A DNA stretch of 64,000 nucleotides from Flavobacterium tistrianum (GTDB taxonomy: Bacteria; Bacteroidota; Bacteroidia; Flavobacteriales; Flavobacteriaceae). Where the stretch lies: the NCBI RefSeq assembly GCF_003254545.1, contig NZ_QJRH01000073.1:124001-188000 (forward strand), read 5' to 3'. The notes under the pieces were generated by a model, which made no database searches, was not told the DNA's origin, and worked only from the letters and a program-made list of their open reading frames with translations. How positions within the stretch are numbered: the first letter of the stretch is position 1; each line of letters begins with the position of its first letter. Below, one piece after another: positions 9,191 to 17,808 of the stretch. Position numbers and translations under genes: made by a program.

Positions 9191-9250
9191 TTTTGTTTTA
9201 ATATTTAATGAAATGAAATTTAATATTGATTATATATAACTAAGATTTTA

Positions 9251-9772
9251 TTATTTAAAGGATTCTAATAATGTAGAAATCTCCATTTTTTGTTTAGAAA
9301 CCGATATTCTTCCCGAACGTACAAACTGCATAATTCCGTATGGTTTGAACTTTTGGTATAATTCTTCAATTTCAGAACGTCTTCCTGATTTTGAAATCAC
9401 GAAGAAATCTCTAGAAACCGTTACAATTGTAGACTGGCTTTCTTTGATGATATTCTGAATTTGCTTTTCGTCGAATAACAAACTTGAAGCGATTTTAAAC
9501 AAAGCATTTTCTAAGAAAATCGTTTCTTCATCTGTGTGATAAAATGCTTTTATAACTTCAATTTGTTTCTCGATTTGTCCAACAATATTCTGAACCCATT
9601 TTTCAGTAGTATTTACTACAATGATAAATCTTGAAACATTCTCTATTTCTGATTCTGAAACATTTAGACTTAATATATTAATGTGGCGCTTTAAGAATAT
9701 TCCAGATATTCTATTTAATAAACCCACATTATTTTCTGAATATACCGATATGGTAAATGTTTTATCTTCCAT
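9251..9772 (-). CDS. ilvH: Acetolactate synthase small (regulatory) subunit
   Basis: This 173-residue protein has an N-terminal ACT domain (FTISVYSENNVGLLNRISGIFLKRHINILSL, residues about 4-35) and a short C-terminal domain. In the family it binds the large subunit IlvB and confers valine feedback inhibition. It lies 89 bp after ilvB; that gap is filled by a palindromic GTTTCA-family repeat. ilvN would be an equally valid symbol. Confidence 0.93.
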   Translation of the reverse strand: MEDKTFTISVYSENNVGLLNRISGIFLKRHINILSLNVSESEIENVSRFIIVVNTTEKWVQNIVGQIEKQIEVIKAFYHTDEETIFLENALFKIASSLLFDEKQIQNIIKESQSTIVTVSRDFFVISKSGRRSEIEELYQKFKPYGIMQFVRSGRISVSKQKMEISTLLESFK

Positions 9773-9790
9773 GATGTTTTTTAGTTTTGT

Positions 9791-9858
9791 TTTGTCTCAC
9801 GTTTCAAGTTTCACGTTCTCAACAGAACTTGAAACCTGAAACTTAAAACTTGAAACTT
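9791..9858. repeat. GTTTCA-family palindromic repeat (copy 1)
   Basis: CACGTTTCAAGTTTCACGTT is followed after a short loop by AACTTGAAACCTGAAACTT and one more AACTTGAAACT-like unit, forming an imperfect stem. The same family recurs at 21219-21274, 24242-24298 and 24698-24761. It sits between ilvB and ilvH without interrupting either gene. Confidence 0.75.
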
Positions 9859-9861
9859 TTT

Positions 9862-11574
9862 TTAACTTAATCTAATTTCTGATACACAAGCTCCTGTTGG
9901 AATCATTGGGAAAACGTTGTTTTCTTTTTCGACTACAACTTCTAAGAAGTATGAATCTTTTGAAGCCAGCATCTCAGCGACTGCAGCATCTAAATCTTCG
10001 CGTTGTGTAACTTTTTTAGATTTGATATGATATCCTTCAGCAATTGCAATGAAATTTGGATTAATCATTTTTGTTGAAGCATATCTGTTATCAAAGAATA
10101 ATTCTTGCCATTGGCGAACCATTCCTAAGAATTCGTTGTTTAAAACCACAATTTTTACTGGAACTTCTGTTTGAAAAATTGTTCCAAGTTCCTGAATTGT
10201 CATCTGGAAACCTCCATCACCAATAATTGCCACTACTTCACGCTGTGGTTTACCCATTTTTGCACCAATCGCCGCTGGCAATGCAAATCCCATAGTTCCT
10301 AAACCTCCAGAAGTAATGTTACTTTTAGTTGAATTGAATTTTGCATAACGGCAAGCAAACATCTGGTGCTGACCAACATCTGAAACGATAATAGCATCAC
10401 CTTTTGAGTGTTTGTTGATCATTTCGATAGTTTCTCCCATCGAAATTCCTTTGCCGTTTGTTGGATTTAATTCTTCTTTAATTACTGAATCGTATTCAAC
10501 TTTGCTTAACTCTTTAAATTCATTATGCCAAGCATCGTGAGATTTAGCATCTAATAATGGTAATAAAGCAGCTAAAGATTCTTTTACATCTCCTAAAACA
10601 GCAATTTCTGTTTTAACGTTTTTATCAATCTCAGCAGGATCAATTTCGAAGTGAACAACTTTTGCTTGCTTTGCATAGGTACTTAACTTCCCTGTAACAC
10701 GGTCGTCAAAACGCATTCCGAAAGCAATTAAAACGTCGCATTCGTTTGTTAGTAAATTTGGCGCATAATTTCCATGCATTCCAAGCATACCAACATTTAG
10801 AGGATGATCTGTTGGAAGAGCTGATAAACCTAAGATTGTCCATGCAGCTGGAATTCCAGCTTTTTCTACCACTGCTTTAAACTCAGCTTCTGCCTGACCT
10901 AAGATAATTCCTTGACCAAAAACAATAAGCGGTTTTTTTGCACTATTGATTAAAGCTGCAGCCTCAGCAACTTTATCTAAATTTAATTTCGGAACAGGAA
11001 CATAACTTCTGATTCCTGTGCATTTTTCGTAGCTAAAATCTAACTCATCAAATTGAGCGTTTTTAGTAATATCAACCAAAACTGGCCCCGGACGTCCAGA
11101 ACGAGCAATGTAAAACGCTTTTGCAATAATTTCAGGAATCTGAGAAGCCTCAGTTACCTGAAAATTCCATTTTGTAACTGGAGTTGAAATTCCGATAATA
11201 TCTGTTTCCTGAAATGCATCAGATCCCAATAAATGTCTTCCAACCTGTCCAGTAATACACACTAACGGAGTTGAATCGATTTGAGCATCTGCAATACCAG
11301 TTACTAAATTTGTAGCTCCTGGCCCAGAAGTAGCAATTGCCACCCCTACTTTTCCTGTAGCTCTTGCATAACCTTGAGCTGCATGTGTTGCACCTTGTTC
11401 GTGACGAACTAAAACGTGGTGCAATTGATCTTGAAATTTATATAATTCGTCGTAAACTGGCATTATAGCTCCACCTGGGTAACCATAAATTAAATCTACT
11501 CCTTCTGCTAACAAACATCTTATAACGGCTTCTGCCCCTGATATTTTCATAGTATATTGTTTTTTCAATGTCAA
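9862..11574 (-). CDS. ilvB: Acetolactate synthase large subunit
   Basis: The ThDP- and FAD-dependent catalytic subunit condenses pyruvate with pyruvate or 2-oxobutyrate in the first step of Val/Leu and Ile synthesis. The 570 residues include the N-terminal PYR domain with the catalytic Glu in VRHEQGATHAAQGYARATG (about 60), the central FAD domain, and the C-terminal ThDP motif beginning GDGGFQMTIQELGT (about 440) through NNEFLGMVRQW. Its start ATG gives MTLKKQYTMKISGAEAV; the internal MKISGAE start is also possible. It lies 148 bp after ilvD, across a gap of AT-rich palindromic repeats. Confidence 0.97.
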   Translation of the reverse strand: MTLKKQYTMKISGAEAVIRCLLAEGVDLIYGYPGGAIMPVYDELYKFQDQLHHVLVRHEQGATHAAQGYARATGKVGVAIATSGPGATNLVTGIADAQIDSTPLVCITGQVGRHLLGSDAFQETDIIGISTPVTKWNFQVTEASQIPEIIAKAFYIARSGRPGPVLVDITKNAQFDELDFSYEKCTGIRSYVPVPKLNLDKVAEAAALINSAKKPLIVFGQGIILGQAEAEFKAVVEKAGIPAAWTILGLSALPTDHPLNVGMLGMHGNYAPNLLTNECDVLIAFGMRFDDRVTGKLSTYAKQAKVVHFEIDPAEIDKNVKTEIAVLGDVKESLAALLPLLDAKSHDAWHNEFKELSKVEYDSVIKEELNPTNGKGISMGETIEMINKHSKGDAIIVSDVGQHQMFACRYAKFNSTKSNITSGGLGTMGFALPAAIGAKMGKPQREVVAIIGDGGFQMTIQELGTIFQTEVPVKIVVLNNEFLGMVRQWQELFFDNRYASTKMINPNFIAIAEGYHIKSKKVTQREDLDAAVAEMLASKDSYFLEVVVEKENNVFPMIPTGACVSEIRLS

Positions 11575-11722
11575 AATTCAATGTCAAAATTCAATTTCAA
11601 GATTCAATGGCAATAAGAAAACTCAATTTCAATTATAAATTTTAAATTGATTTTTAATGTATTGCTATTTGATTTTTGATATTGTCATTAATATTGATTT
11701 TTGATATTGTTATTTTTTTTAA
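11575..11722. repeat. AT-rich palindromic repeat cluster between ilvD and ilvB
   Basis: Tandem CAATGTCAAAATT/CAATTTCAAGATT units on the left and ATTTTTGATATTG units on the right are mutually complementary, so the whole 148-bp gap can fold into a long imperfect hairpin. It contains no gene. Confidence 0.55.
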
Positions 11723-13396
11723 TTAATTATCGGTAACACATCCTGTAGATGCACTCGAAACCGACTTAGCGTATTTAAGTAAAACCCCTCTGTCAACTTT
11801 TAAAGCCGGCTGAACCCAAGCCGCTTTTCTTGCTGCAAATTCTTCGTCAGATATCTTCAGGTCGATTGTATTTTTCACTGCATCAATAGCGATTAAATCT
11901 CCATCTTTTACTAATGCAATACCACCACCGTCATATGCTTCTGGTGTAACGTGTCCTACCACGAAACCGTGCGAACCGCCCGAGAATCTACCGTCTGTAA
12001 TTAGTGCACAGCTGCTTCCTAATCCAGCACCAATAATAGCAGATGTAGGCTTCAGCATTTCAGGCATTCCCGGACCACCTTTTGGTCCACAACCCCTGAT
12101 GACGACTACATTACCTGGTTTAATTTTTCCGGCTTGAAGACCTGGAATTACTTCAAATTCGCCTTCAAATACAACAGCTGGCCCTTCGAAATATTCTCCT
12201 TCTTTTCCGCTGATTTTTGCTACAGCACCTTCAGAAGCAAGATTTCCGTACAATACCTGAATATTTCCTGTTGGTTTTAATGCTTTTTGAATTTCATGAA
12301 TTACTTCTTGTCCGTCTTGTAAATCTGGAGTTGAAGCTAAGTTTTCTGCTACTGTTTTTCCTGTTACTGTTAAACAGTCTCCGTGGATAAGTCCTACTTT
12401 TAGCAAGTATTTCATAACTGCAGGAATACCTCCTACTTCATGAATATCTTCCATCATGTATTTACCGCTTGGCTTCATATCTGCCAATACTGGAGTTCTG
12501 TCGTTAATAGCTTGGAAATCATCTAAAGTAATTGTGATTCCAACTGAGTGAGCCATTGCAATTAAGTGCATTACAGCATTTGTAGAACCACCTAAAACAG
12601 CTACAATTGTAATAGCATTTTCAAAAGCCTTGCGAGTCATAATGTCTCTTGGCTTAATATCTTTTTCTAATAATATTTTGATTGCTTTTCCAGCTTCAAG
12701 ACATTCGTCTCTTTTCTCTTGGCTTAAAGCAGGGTTTGAAGAACTATAAGGTAAGCTCATCCCTAATGCTTCAATGGCAGAAGACATTGTATTTGCAGTG
12801 TACATACCACCGCAAGCACCAGCACCTGGGCAAGCATTTTGAATTACACCTTTAAAATCTTCTGGAGTAATTTCGCCTTTTACTTTCTTTCCTAAAGCTT
12901 CAAAAGCAGAAACAATATTAAGAGATTCTCCTTTCCATTTTCCAGAGTGGATAGAACCTCCGTAAATCATCATTGACGGACGGTTTAATCTTCCCATTGC
13001 GATTAATGCACCAGGCATATTTTTATCGCAACCAGGAATTGCGATGATACTGTCGTACCACTGCGCTCCAGCAACAGTTTCGATAGAATCTGCAATTACA
13101 TCACGAGAAACCAGTGAGTAACGCATCCCTTCAGTCCCGTTAGAAATACCGTCACTGACACCAATGGTATTAAAAATAAGTCCGACAAGATCTGCATCCC
13201 AAACACCTTTTTTAACATCTTTTGCTAAATCGTTCAAGTGCATGTTACAAGTGTTACCATCGTAACCCATGCTCACAATTCCAACTTGTGCTTTTTTTAA
13301 ATCTTCTTCAGTTAAACCAATTCCGTACAACATCGCTTGCGCCGCTGGCTGTGTTTGATCTTGTGTGATGGTCTTGCTGTACTTATTTAATTCCAT
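11723..13396 (-). CDS. ilvD: Dihydroxy-acid dehydratase
   Basis: The Fe-S enzyme dehydrates dihydroxyisovalerate and dihydroxymethylvalerate, the third common step of Val/Ile synthesis. At 557 residues it is of normal length. The cluster-binding cysteines lie in GCDKNMPG (about 122) and ACPGAGACGGMYTANTM (about 190), and GRFSGGSHG is near 465. It is the first gene after the Ile/Val leader attenuator at 13428-13583, which should control it and the downstream ilv genes. Confidence 0.97.
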   Translation of the reverse strand: MELNKYSKTITQDQTQPAAQAMLYGIGLTEEDLKKAQVGIVSMGYDGNTCNMHLNDLAKDVKKGVWDADLVGLIFNTIGVSDGISNGTEGMRYSLVSRDVIADSIETVAGAQWYDSIIAIPGCDKNMPGALIAMGRLNRPSMMIYGGSIHSGKWKGESLNIVSAFEALGKKVKGEITPEDFKGVIQNACPGAGACGGMYTANTMSSAIEALGMSLPYSSSNPALSQEKRDECLEAGKAIKILLEKDIKPRDIMTRKAFENAITIVAVLGGSTNAVMHLIAMAHSVGITITLDDFQAINDRTPVLADMKPSGKYMMEDIHEVGGIPAVMKYLLKVGLIHGDCLTVTGKTVAENLASTPDLQDGQEVIHEIQKALKPTGNIQVLYGNLASEGAVAKISGKEGEYFEGPAVVFEGEFEVIPGLQAGKIKPGNVVVIRGCGPKGGPGMPEMLKPTSAIIGAGLGSSCALITDGRFSGGSHGFVVGHVTPEAYDGGGIALVKDGDLIAIDAVKNTIDLKISDEEFAARKAAWVQPALKVDRGVLLKYAKSVSSASTGCVTDN

Positions 13397-13427
13397 TATT
13401 GTTTATATTAATTTTTAATTTTTATTC

Positions 13428-13458
13428 AAAAAAAAACCTTCCAGTATTTGGAAGGTTT
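13428..13458 (-). terminator. Attenuator terminator of the ilv leader
   Basis: On the minus strand AAACCTTCCA (complement of 13449-13458) pairs with TGGAAGGTTT (13434-13443) around a 5-nt loop and is followed by nine T in total. It lies 23 bp after the leader-peptide stop and 31 bp before ilvD. The upstream GGAATGTT (leader codons 23-25) can pair with AACCTTCC of the 5' arm with one mismatch, giving the alternative antiterminator. Confidence 0.85.
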
Positions 13459-13481
13459 GTAATATAGTCTTTCAATTATAT

Positions 13482-13559
13482 TTATAACATTCCCGATGCA
13501 GATGTGTGAATCACATTGACAACAACGACAGAAGTAATAATAATTGAGATTTGCATCAT
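13482..13559 (-). CDS. ilv operon leader peptide (Ile/Val-rich, 25 aa)
   Basis: This 25-codon ORF begins Met-Met-Gln-Ile-Ser, then has three consecutive Ile, Thr-Ser, four consecutive Val, Asn-Val-Ile, and ends Gly-Met-Leu before TAA. It thus carries five Ile and five Val codons in 25, which is far from chance. It sits between a -7 promoter element (13576-13583) and an intrinsic terminator just before ilvD. In the classical mechanism, ribosomes stalled at Ile or Val codons when charged tRNA is scarce leave codons 23-25 free to form the antiterminator. The function is inferred from structure; the first ATG (13559) and the second (13556) are both usable. Confidence 0.85.
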   Translation of the reverse strand: MMQISIIITSVVVVNVIHTSASGML

Positions 13560-13575
13560 TTATTTTTTAGTGTTA

Positions 13576-13583
13576 CAAAAGTA
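13576..13583 (-). promoter_or_regulatory. -7 element of the ilv leader promoter
   Basis: TACTTTTG on the minus strand matches the Flavobacterium -7 consensus TAnnTTTG exactly and lies 16 bp before the leader ATG. No TTG at the expected 17-23 bp spacing is present, so the -33 element is weak or different. Confidence 0.45.
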
Positions 13584-13665
13584 AATAAACTTCTGGAAGT
13601 AAAAAAATAAAATCTCAACATTTACAATACTTCTTGTGATTATCTTCACATTTTAACAAAAAATA

Positions 13666-14784
13666 TTAAACAATTGTAGATTGTCCAATACTTACATTAT
13701 CATTATTAAAATACAGCAAATCGTCTTTACTGAAAATAAAATTAGAAACGAACTCTCCTACTTCGTTTGTTCCGAATTTTGAATCTGGTTTTAAATCAAC
13801 TGTAACGACTTTGTATTCAATTGCTTTTTCTACCGCTTTATAAATTACATGAGCTTCTTTAGTTAATCCAAAATGTTCTAACAAAAGCGCTGCCGCTAAA
13901 ATCGAAGCAATCGGATTAGCAATATTTTTTCCCTTTGCTTGCGGATATGATCCGTGAATTGGTTCAAACAAGGCACTTTTTTCTCCTAAAGATACCGAAG
14001 GCAATAAACCAATAGAACCAGTAATTACACTAGCTTCATCAGATAAAATATCTCCAAACAAGTTCTCTGTCAAAATCACATCAAACTGTTTTGGATTTAA
14101 GATTAACTGCATTGCTGCATTATCCACAAATAAGAAATCAAGTTTAACATCTGAATACTCTTCGCTCACTTTCTGAACTACTTTTCTCCACAATCTTGAA
14201 GTCTCCAAAACATTAGCTTTATCTACCAATGTTAGTTTTTTACGTCTTTTTTGCGCCGATTTAAAAGCTAAATGTGCAATTCTAGTGATTTCTTCTTCTG
14301 AATATTCACATAAATCTGAAGCATGTGTTCCTTCTTCATTAAGTGTTTTAGTTCCAAAATAAGCTCCACCTGTTAATTCTCTAAAAATGGTAAAATCAGC
14401 TCCTTCAATGATTTCTCTTTTTAAAGGAGAAGATTCTATTAAGGCTTTATAAGGTTTTATAGGACGAATATTAGCAAATAATCCTAATTCTTTTCGCAAT
14501 TTCAGCAATCCTTGCTCTGGACGAACTTTTGCACTTGGGTTATTATCGTATTTAGGATCTCCTATTGCACCAAGCAAAACTGCATCTGTATTTAAACACA
14601 GATTGAGAGTTTGTTCTGGCAAAGGATTTCCTGTTTTATCGATAGCAACCGCTCCCATCAGCGCTTCTTCAAAAACAAATTCATGATTATACACTTCGCC
14701 AATGGCGTACAAAGCTTTCTTAGCTTGTAAAATTACTTCAGGACCAATTCCATCTCCTGGTAAAACTGCAATTTTTAAATTCAT
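13666..14784 (-). CDS. leuB: 3-isopropylmalate dehydrogenase
   Basis: The enzyme performs NAD-dependent oxidative decarboxylation of 3-isopropylmalate in leucine synthesis. At 372 residues it is of usual length. N-terminal KIAVLPGDGIGPEV, substrate-binding LRKELGLFANIRP (about 95), VDKANVLETSRLWR (about 190), and the metal/NAD region around DNAAMQL and GSYPQAKGKNIANP are all present. It lies 53 bp after leuA. The isomerase genes leuC and leuD are not in this window. Confidence 0.96.
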   Translation of the reverse strand: MNLKIAVLPGDGIGPEVILQAKKALYAIGEVYNHEFVFEEALMGAVAIDKTGNPLPEQTLNLCLNTDAVLLGAIGDPKYDNNPSAKVRPEQGLLKLRKELGLFANIRPIKPYKALIESSPLKREIIEGADFTIFRELTGGAYFGTKTLNEEGTHASDLCEYSEEEITRIAHLAFKSAQKRRKKLTLVDKANVLETSRLWRKVVQKVSEEYSDVKLDFLFVDNAAMQLILNPKQFDVILTENLFGDILSDEASVITGSIGLLPSVSLGEKSALFEPIHGSYPQAKGKNIANPIASILAAALLLEHFGLTKEAHVIYKAVEKAIEYKVVTVDLKPDSKFGTNEVGEFVSNFIFSKDDLLYFNNDNVSIGQSTIV

Positions 14785-14837
14785 AATCTCTCGCTCTTTA
14801 TGTCTTTAAATCCTTATTGTTCCTAGTTTCTTTTTTT

Positions 14838-16010
14838 TTAAATATTAACTTCTATTTTAGAAGCTTCAATAATTTGATGAATATCTGCGTCTACAACTTC
14901 TTTTTTAATATCAGCGAATTTCAAGAATTCGATGTAAACGATATCTAATTGTGTTTTTGTTAATTCGTAACCTACTTTTTTAGCACGGTAAGCCAAAGCT
15001 GCTCTTCCGCTTCTTGCTGTCAAAATGATTGAAGATTCATTTACACCCACATCTAACGGATCCATGATCTCATAAGTCGCTCTATTTTTGATTACACCGT
15101 CCTGATGAATTCCAGAACTGTGTGCAAAAGCATTTGCTCCAACGATCGCTTTGTTTGGCTGAACGATCATTCCCATACTTTCAGAAACTAAACGGCTCAT
15201 TTCGTTTAATTCTCTTGTATTAATGTTTGTATCTAAATTTAAGTAAGGGTGCTGTTTGAAAATCATTACCACTTCTTCAAGTGCAGTGTTTCCAGCTCTT
15301 TCACCAATACCATTAATTGTACATTCAATTTGTCTTGCTCCATTTATAGCTCCCGCGATTGAATTTGCAGTTGCCATTCCTAAATCATTATGACAGTGGC
15401 ATGAAAGGATTACGTTTTCGATTCCTTTTACGTTTTCTTTTAAGTATTTAATTTTTGCTCCGTATTCTTCAGGAAGGCAATATCCCGTAGTATCAGGAAT
15501 ATTCAATACAGTAGCTCCAGATTTGATAACCTCTTCACAAACTTTTGCAAGGAAAGCATTGTCTGTTCTACCAGCATCTTCAGCGTAGAATTCAACATCT
15601 TCTACATAAGATTTAGCGTGTGATACAGCAAATTTTGCTCTTGCAATAATATCTTCAGGCGTAGTTTGTAATTTGTGGAGTATATGAGATTCCGAAGTTC
15701 CGATTCCAGTATGGATTCTAGGTTTCTTAGCGTGCTTTAAAGCAGCTGCAGCAACATCAATGTCATTTTTTACGGCTCTTGTTAGTCCGCAGACAGTTGC
15801 ATTTTCTACAATTTTACAAATCTCAGAGACCGATAAAAAATCGCCCGGACTTGACACTGGAAAGCCTGCTTCGATAATGTCAACTCCCATTTTGTCTAGT
15901 CGTTCTGCGATAACTAATTTCTGTTTAGTATCTAACTTACATCCTGGAACTTGTTCACCATCTCGCAATGTGGTGTCAAAAATTTGAACTTTCTCTCTAT
16001 TCATATTCAT
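14838..16010 (-). CDS. leuA: 2-isopropylmalate synthase, short form without regulatory domain
   Basis: The enzyme condenses 2-oxoisovalerate with acetyl-CoA, the first committed leucine step. The HMGL-like TIM barrel is complete: FDTTLRDGEQVPGC at about 10-23, metal-binding HCHNDLGMATANS around 205, and NGIGERAGNTALEEV about 232. The 390 residues stop soon after the barrel and linker, so the C-terminal LeuA dimer domain that mediates leucine inhibition in the usual 500-residue enzymes is absent. Homocitrate or citramalate synthase are alternatives of similar length, but the adjacent leuB favours LeuA. An in-frame second ATG lies two codons in. Confidence 0.88.
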   Translation of the reverse strand: MNMNREKVQIFDTTLRDGEQVPGCKLDTKQKLVIAERLDKMGVDIIEAGFPVSSPGDFLSVSEICKIVENATVCGLTRAVKNDIDVAAAALKHAKKPRIHTGIGTSESHILHKLQTTPEDIIARAKFAVSHAKSYVEDVEFYAEDAGRTDNAFLAKVCEEVIKSGATVLNIPDTTGYCLPEEYGAKIKYLKENVKGIENVILSCHCHNDLGMATANSIAGAINGARQIECTINGIGERAGNTALEEVVMIFKQHPYLNLDTNINTRELNEMSRLVSESMGMIVQPNKAIVGANAFAHSSGIHQDGVIKNRATYEIMDPLDVGVNESSIILTARSGRAALAYRAKKVGYELTKTQLDIVYIEFLKFADIKKEVVDADIHQIIEASKIEVNI

Positions 16011-16159
16011 TAATTTAATGTAATTTCACATCTTGATAACAAATATATATTGTACTATTACGGTACGAAATTCATTTTAATGAAATTATACTGTTTATAA
16101 AACGTTTTATACCATATTAACTAACTTATAATCAATAAGTTACATTATTATTTTTTACA

Positions 16160-17704
16160 ATGGCTAACCATCAAAAAGATTTCTTATTTGTTCTAATCAA
16201 ATCACTTTCGAAATCAGAAAAAAGACAGTTTAAAATTTTTGCAAGCCGATTAGAAACGAGTTCAAATACAAAATTTATCGAATTATTTAATATTCTAGAT
16301 AAATCTGAAGTTTACGATGAAAAACTTATTCTAAAGAGCGGTGTTATCCAAAAAGTACAGTTATCTAATTTAAAATCATACTTATACAAACAAATCTTAG
16401 TGAGTATAAGATTAAATATTCCTAGCCAAAACATACGCTATCAGCTTCGCGAGCAAATGGATTTTGCAGTTATTCTTTATAATAAAGGTTTATACAAGCA
16501 GAGTTTAAAAATTTTAGATAAAACCAAACAGCAGGCTTTAGAGAATGACGAAAAATATATGGCCTATGAAATTGTAGAGTTCGAAAAACTAATCGAATCT
16601 CAATATATTACACGAAGTATCCAAGGTCGCGCCGACGAACTGGTCATTCAAGCCAAAGAGTTAAATTACAGAAATACAATTTCAAGTAAATTATCTAATT
16701 TATCTCTTCAGCTATACGGAATCATGCTAAAAACTGGTTACGTAAAAAATGATGAAGAGTACCGATATATTGATGATTATTTCAATAAACATATTTCTAA
16801 GCTTGATGAAAGCAAATTTGGGTTCCGTGAAAAATACTGGTTTTACAATGCCAATCTTTGGCGAAGCTTTCTAGTGCAAGATTTCTTGGCGAGCTATAAA
16901 TTTGCCTATAAATGGGTGCAGCTTTTCTATGATAATCCAAACATGATTTATCTAAATCCTGTATTCTTCTTAAAAGGAAATCATTATTTCTTAGAATCGC
17001 TTTATATGCTAAAATATACATCGAACTTCAAGAAATACCTAAATCTTCTGGAAGAAACCATTGCAGATCCTAAATTTCCTGTAAATGACAATATTGCTTC
17101 TTTATCGTTTCTTTATGTTTATAACAATAAGTTAAATCTCCATATTTTAGAAGGTACTTTTGCAGAAAGCGAATACTTAATTCCTGAGATTTTAGAAAAA
17201 TTAAAACTGCATAGTGAACATCTTGATGAACATCACGAAATGTTATTCTTCTATAAGTTTGCTTCTATTTATTTCGGAAACGAAAAATATAACGAATGCA
17301 TCAATTATTTAGATAAAATCATCAACAATAAAAACTTGACGATGCGCGAGGATTTAATGTGTTTTGCGAGATTATTATCACTGATTGCTCATTATGAACT
17401 TGGAAAAGATTATTATTTAGAAAATCATTTGAAAAGCACTTATAAGTTCTTATTGAAAATGAACGATTTGCACGAAGTCCAAAAAGAAATCATCAAGTTT
17501 TTGAGAAACTTAAACAACTTCTACCCTGCTGATATCAAAAAGGAATTCAAGAAAATGCATACTCGTTTTGTTGAGCTTGAAAAGAATACTTACGAAAAAA
17601 GAGCTTTCCTGTATCTTGATATTATCTCGTGGCTTGAAAGTAAAATTGAAAATAGAAAAATTGCTGATATTATTAAGGAGAAAGCGAAGCTTAATAATAG
17701 ATAA
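16160..17704 (+). CDS. Conserved flavobacterial helical (TPR-like) protein
   Basis: This 514-residue protein has no signal peptide or membrane segment and no catalytic motif I recognise. It is almost entirely helical with repeated aromatic/Leu-rich units such as ILYNKGLYKQSLKILDKTKQQALEN and YNECINYLDKIINNKNL, in the style of tetratricopeptide repeats. It is transcribed divergently from leuA across a 149-bp gap. It resembles proteins conserved through Flavobacteriia of unknown role. A bidirectional terminator follows at 17748-17790. Confidence 0.65.
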   Translation: MANHQKDFLFVLIKSLSKSEKRQFKIFASRLETSSNTKFIELFNILDKSEVYDEKLILKSGVIQKVQLSNLKSYLYKQILVSIRLNIPSQNIRYQLREQMDFAVILYNKGLYKQSLKILDKTKQQALENDEKYMAYEIVEFEKLIESQYITRSIQGRADELVIQAKELNYRNTISSKLSNLSLQLYGIMLKTGYVKNDEEYRYIDDYFNKHISKLDESKFGFREKYWFYNANLWRSFLVQDFLASYKFAYKWVQLFYDNPNMIYLNPVFFLKGNHYFLESLYMLKYTSNFKKYLNLLEETIADPKFPVNDNIASLSFLYVYNNKLNLHILEGTFAESEYLIPEILEKLKLHSEHLDEHHEMLFFYKFASIYFGNEKYNECINYLDKIINNKNLTMREDLMCFARLLSLIAHYELGKDYYLENHLKSTYKFLLKMNDLHEVQKEIIKFLRNLNNFYPADIKKEFKKMHTRFVELEKNTYEKRAFLYLDIISWLESKIENRKIADIIKEKAKLNNR

Positions 17705-17747
17705 CACTTTTTAAATTCCAATTTTAAAAAATCCAAATTCCAATAAA

Positions 17748-17790
17748 AAAGCAAACCCGACAGGTTTTTAAAACCTGTCGGGTTTGCTTT
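17748..17790. terminator. Long symmetric terminator hairpin
   Basis: A nearly perfect palindrome with arms of about 21 bp (17748-17768 and 17770-17790), core GCAAACCCGACAGG / CCTGTCGGGTTTGC, lies between the converging plus-strand helical-protein gene and minus-strand beta-lactamase gene, and is flanked by A and T runs. The stem is long for a terminator and may also belong to a repeat family. Confidence 0.75.
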
Positions 17791-17808
17791 TAAATTAAAC
17801 TCTAGAAA

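Noticed and set aside
16011..16159. Leucine leader-peptide attenuator upstream of leuA
   Set aside because: The gap was read on the minus strand and shows no short ORF rich in Leu codons and no terminator before leuA.
17748..17790. Insertion-sequence end
   Set aside because: Although long and symmetric, the palindrome lies between converging genes with A and T runs, which a bidirectional terminator explains; no transposase is near.
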